NCBI RefSeq assembly: GCF_014946725.1
Contig: NZ_JACFXY010000004.1
Location: 62,001-126,000, forward strand
Source: Mixta mediterraneensis
GTDB lineage: Bacteria; Pseudomonadota; Gammaproteobacteria; Enterobacterales; Enterobacteriaceae
Length of the DNA: 64,000 bases
Direction of reading: 5' to 3'
The notes below the pieces were generated by a model. It saw only the letters and a list, made by a program, of their open reading frames with translations. It was not told the origin of the DNA and did no database searches. Below are positions 62,275 to 64,000 of this stretch, one piece after another; position 1 is the stretch's first letter; every line of letters begins with the position of its first letter. The position numbers and the translations under genes were made by a program.

Positions 62275-62391
62275 TTATGCACAACATATTCATTGTGAAT
62301 AATGTTGTGGATAAACACTACATCTAGGGGGTAAAGAGGAAATGCATAACAATATGGGGGTATATACTAGTAATTTGCGGCGGCATAACAA
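62275..62391 (-). promoter_or_regulatory. nrdA control region: DnaA boxes, NrdR-type boxes, promoter
   Basis: Two DnaA boxes occur: TTATGCACA at 62275-62283 (plus strand) and TGTGGATAA at 62306-62314 (TTATCCACA on the minus strand). ACACTACATCTAGGGG at 62315-62330 matches the NrdR box consensus well; a weaker one lies at 62347-62362, 32 bases away, about three helical turns. A candidate promoter on the minus strand is TTGTTA (62386-62391), 16 bases, TAGTAT (62364-62369). In E. coli nrdAB is controlled by DnaA, Fis and NrdR from this position. Confidence 0.6.
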
Positions 62392-62693
62392 GAGGAAAAA
62401 ATGATGATTCAAGGGTTGTTTTTTTTGCGGAATTTCTTAAGCCGCGTGTTGTAAGGCTCGCCATCGTGTCAACCGGTTTGATAAAAAATTCCGTTCCTTG
62501 ATCGACCGCTGATTTTTCATTCATCGTCGCATTTTTCCAGACAGCAGGCTGGCGTTTCCTACGGCTGGGCTTAAAACGCATCGGCTGCCTGCTGACATGC
62601 ACATCCGCTAAAGAGGGCGTTACCTACGCTAAGAAGACATCATGACAGGAAAATGACGACGGCGCACAAACGCGATGCTGTGCGCCGCTGAGA
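62392..62693. other. Intergenic region between nrdA promoter and ubiG end
   Basis: About 300 bases with no supported gene. A GC hairpin with arms CGGCGCACA (62660-62668) and TGTGCGCCG (62679-62687) lies seven bases before the ubiG stop and may terminate ubiG on the minus strand, though the T run is weak. The short open frame at 62324-62602 is not convincing. Confidence 0.4.
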
Positions 62694-63422
62694 TTAATTT
62701 TTACTGTGACGGGTATGAATCATATAGTTAACATCAACGCCACGACCCAGCCGGAATGCATTGGTAAGCGGGTTATAGTGCAAACCAATTATGTTCTGCT
62801 CGCGCAGCGGGGTTTCATCGACCCAGGCCAGCAACTCTGACGGGCGGATAAACTTTTTCACATCATGTGTGCCGCGCGGCACCATGCGCAACACATATTC
62901 CGCGCCAAATATGGCCAGCAGCCAGGCTTTAGGGTTGCGGTTGAGGGTAGAGAAAAATACCTCTCCACCGGGCTTAACTAAACGTGCGCAGGCGTGAACG
63001 ACCGAACGCGGATCGGGAACGTGTTCCAGCATCTCCATGCAGGTCACCACATCGTATTTTCCGGCGCTGGCTTCGGCGTGCTCTTCCACTGTTTGCTGCA
63101 CGTAATCGAGTTTTACGCCGCTTTCCAGTGCGTGCAGGCGTGCTACTGCCAGCGGCTCCGCGCCCATATCCAGGCCGGTGACCAGAGCGCCTTCTCGCGC
63201 CATGCTCTCCGCCAGAATACCGCCGCCGCAGCCGACATCCAGCACCGTTTTGCCAAATAAACCGTTGCTGTGTTGCGCAATATAACCGAGGCGCAGCGGA
63301 TTAATGCGGTGCAAGGGCTTAAATTCACCTTCGAGATCCCACCAGCGCGAGGCAACGGCCTCAAACTTGGCAATTTCCTGTGCATCGACGTTCTGCTGAT
63401 GATTCTGCGGCTGTGCATTCAT
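62694..63422 (-). CDS. ubiG: Ubiquinone biosynthesis O-methyltransferase
   Basis: Carries out both O-methylations in ubiquinone synthesis using S-adenosylmethionine. The SAM motif is [54 protein letters not shown] follows. The start region [30 protein letters not shown] is diagnostic. The length is 242 residues. It is divergent from gyrA as in E. coli. Confidence 0.97.
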   Translation of the reverse strand: MNAQPQNHQQNVDAQEIAKFEAVASRWWDLEGEFKPLHRINPLRLGYIAQHSNGLFGKTVLDVGCGGGILAESMAREGALVTGLDMGAEPLAVARLHALESGVKLDYVQQTVEEHAEASAGKYDVVTCMEMLEHVPDPRSVVHACARLVKPGGEVFFSTLNRNPKAWLLAIFGAEYVLRMVPRGTHDVKKFIRPSELLAWVDETPLREQNIIGLHYNPLTNAFRLGRGVDVNYMIHTRHSKN

Positions 63423-63525
63423 TGAATCGTAACTCCTGACAAAATGTGGACTCAGTATAAACGCTTAACCTGCTGCGGCGCATCTTTCAAACACAAGGAA
63501 AAGCGCGTGAAATCGGTGGTTAACA

Positions 63526-63554
63526 TTCACCAGATGAATGCAGTGTGATATACT
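63526..63554 (+). promoter_or_regulatory. Promoter of gyrA
   Basis: TTCACC (63526-63531) and TATACT (63549-63554) are 17 bases apart, a sigma-70-type pair. Transcription would start near 63561, about 38 bases before the ATG. An AGAGGGA ribosome site lies ahead of the gene. Confidence 0.55.
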
Positions 63555-63583
63555 TTCGCACCTTTAAATCCGGGATTAAGTAG

Positions 63584-64000
<417 letters not shown>

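Noticed and set aside
62324-62602. A 92-codon minus-strand frame between nrdA and ubiG
   Set aside because: It crosses the nrdA promoter and NrdR-type sites and shows no family resemblance or convincing ribosome site.

Overview
This 64 kb window is ordinary chromosome of a gamma-proteobacterium of the order Enterobacterales. Gene order and protein sequences follow the Escherichia coli stretch from pdxB to gyrA: pdxB-usg-truA-dedA-accD-folC-dedD-cvpA-purF-ubiX-his transport, then yfcH/yfcF/yfcD, pta-ackA, yfbV-yfbU-yfbT-yfbR-alaA, lrhA, nuoA-N, elaA/elaB, yfaY, yfaE-nrdB-nrdA, ubiG, gyrA. The differences (a D-arabinitol-type locus, a KatA catalase, a TctDE-like pair, opgD beside elaA, and no menaquinone or arn genes between elaB and yfaY) suggest an Erwiniaceae-like genome such as Pantoea, Erwinia or Mixta. 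That placement is an inference from recall, not from a search. I saw no rRNA, tRNA, insertion sequence, prophage, integrase or CRISPR array.

Layout. 1-3.5 kb: the end of a TctD-like response regulator with its TctE-like kinase, then a DMT exporter divergent from an AraC regulator. 3.6-13.4 kb: the pdxB-to-ubiX housekeeping cluster, with a PurR box ahead of cvpA-purF. 13.4-16.9 kb: a basic amino acid ABC importer (one binding protein plus HisQMP) behind a sigma-54-like promoter. 16.9-22.2 kb: a SorC-type regulator divergent from polyol dehydrogenase, xylulokinase and MFS permease genes, resembling the Klebsiella dal operon. 22.3-28.4 kb: yfcH, yfcF, yfcD and the acetate pathway pta-ackA. 28.7-34.3 kb: yfbV, yfbU, yfbT, yfbR, alaA and lrhA. 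35-50.1 kb: the complete 13-gene complex I operon. 50.2-58.4 kb: a mixed accessory stretch (HdeD-like/peptidase-like protein, MFS, elaA, opgD, elaB, katA, yfaY). 58.4-64 kb: class Ia ribonucleotide reductase with its ferredoxin, ubiG, and the start of gyrA.

How the genes work together: acetyl-CoA carboxylase beta, PurF, Pta-AckA, complex I, ubiquinone genes (ubiX, ubiG) and NrdAB form the core metabolism. The dal-like and his modules import and use polyols and basic amino acids. LrhA, TctDE, the AraC protein and the SorC protein are the local regulators.

The most notable anomalies are two apparent one-base deletions only 1.4 kb apart. One removes the alaA stop and fuses alaA in frame to yfbR. 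The other sits in a T tract at the start of yfbT. They may be assembly errors or real mutations. I found no convincing new multi-gene system. Other points for a second look are a membrane protein joining an HdeD-like part to a permuted papain-like part, candidate operators for the AraC and SorC regulators, and two strong dyads upstream of nuoA.
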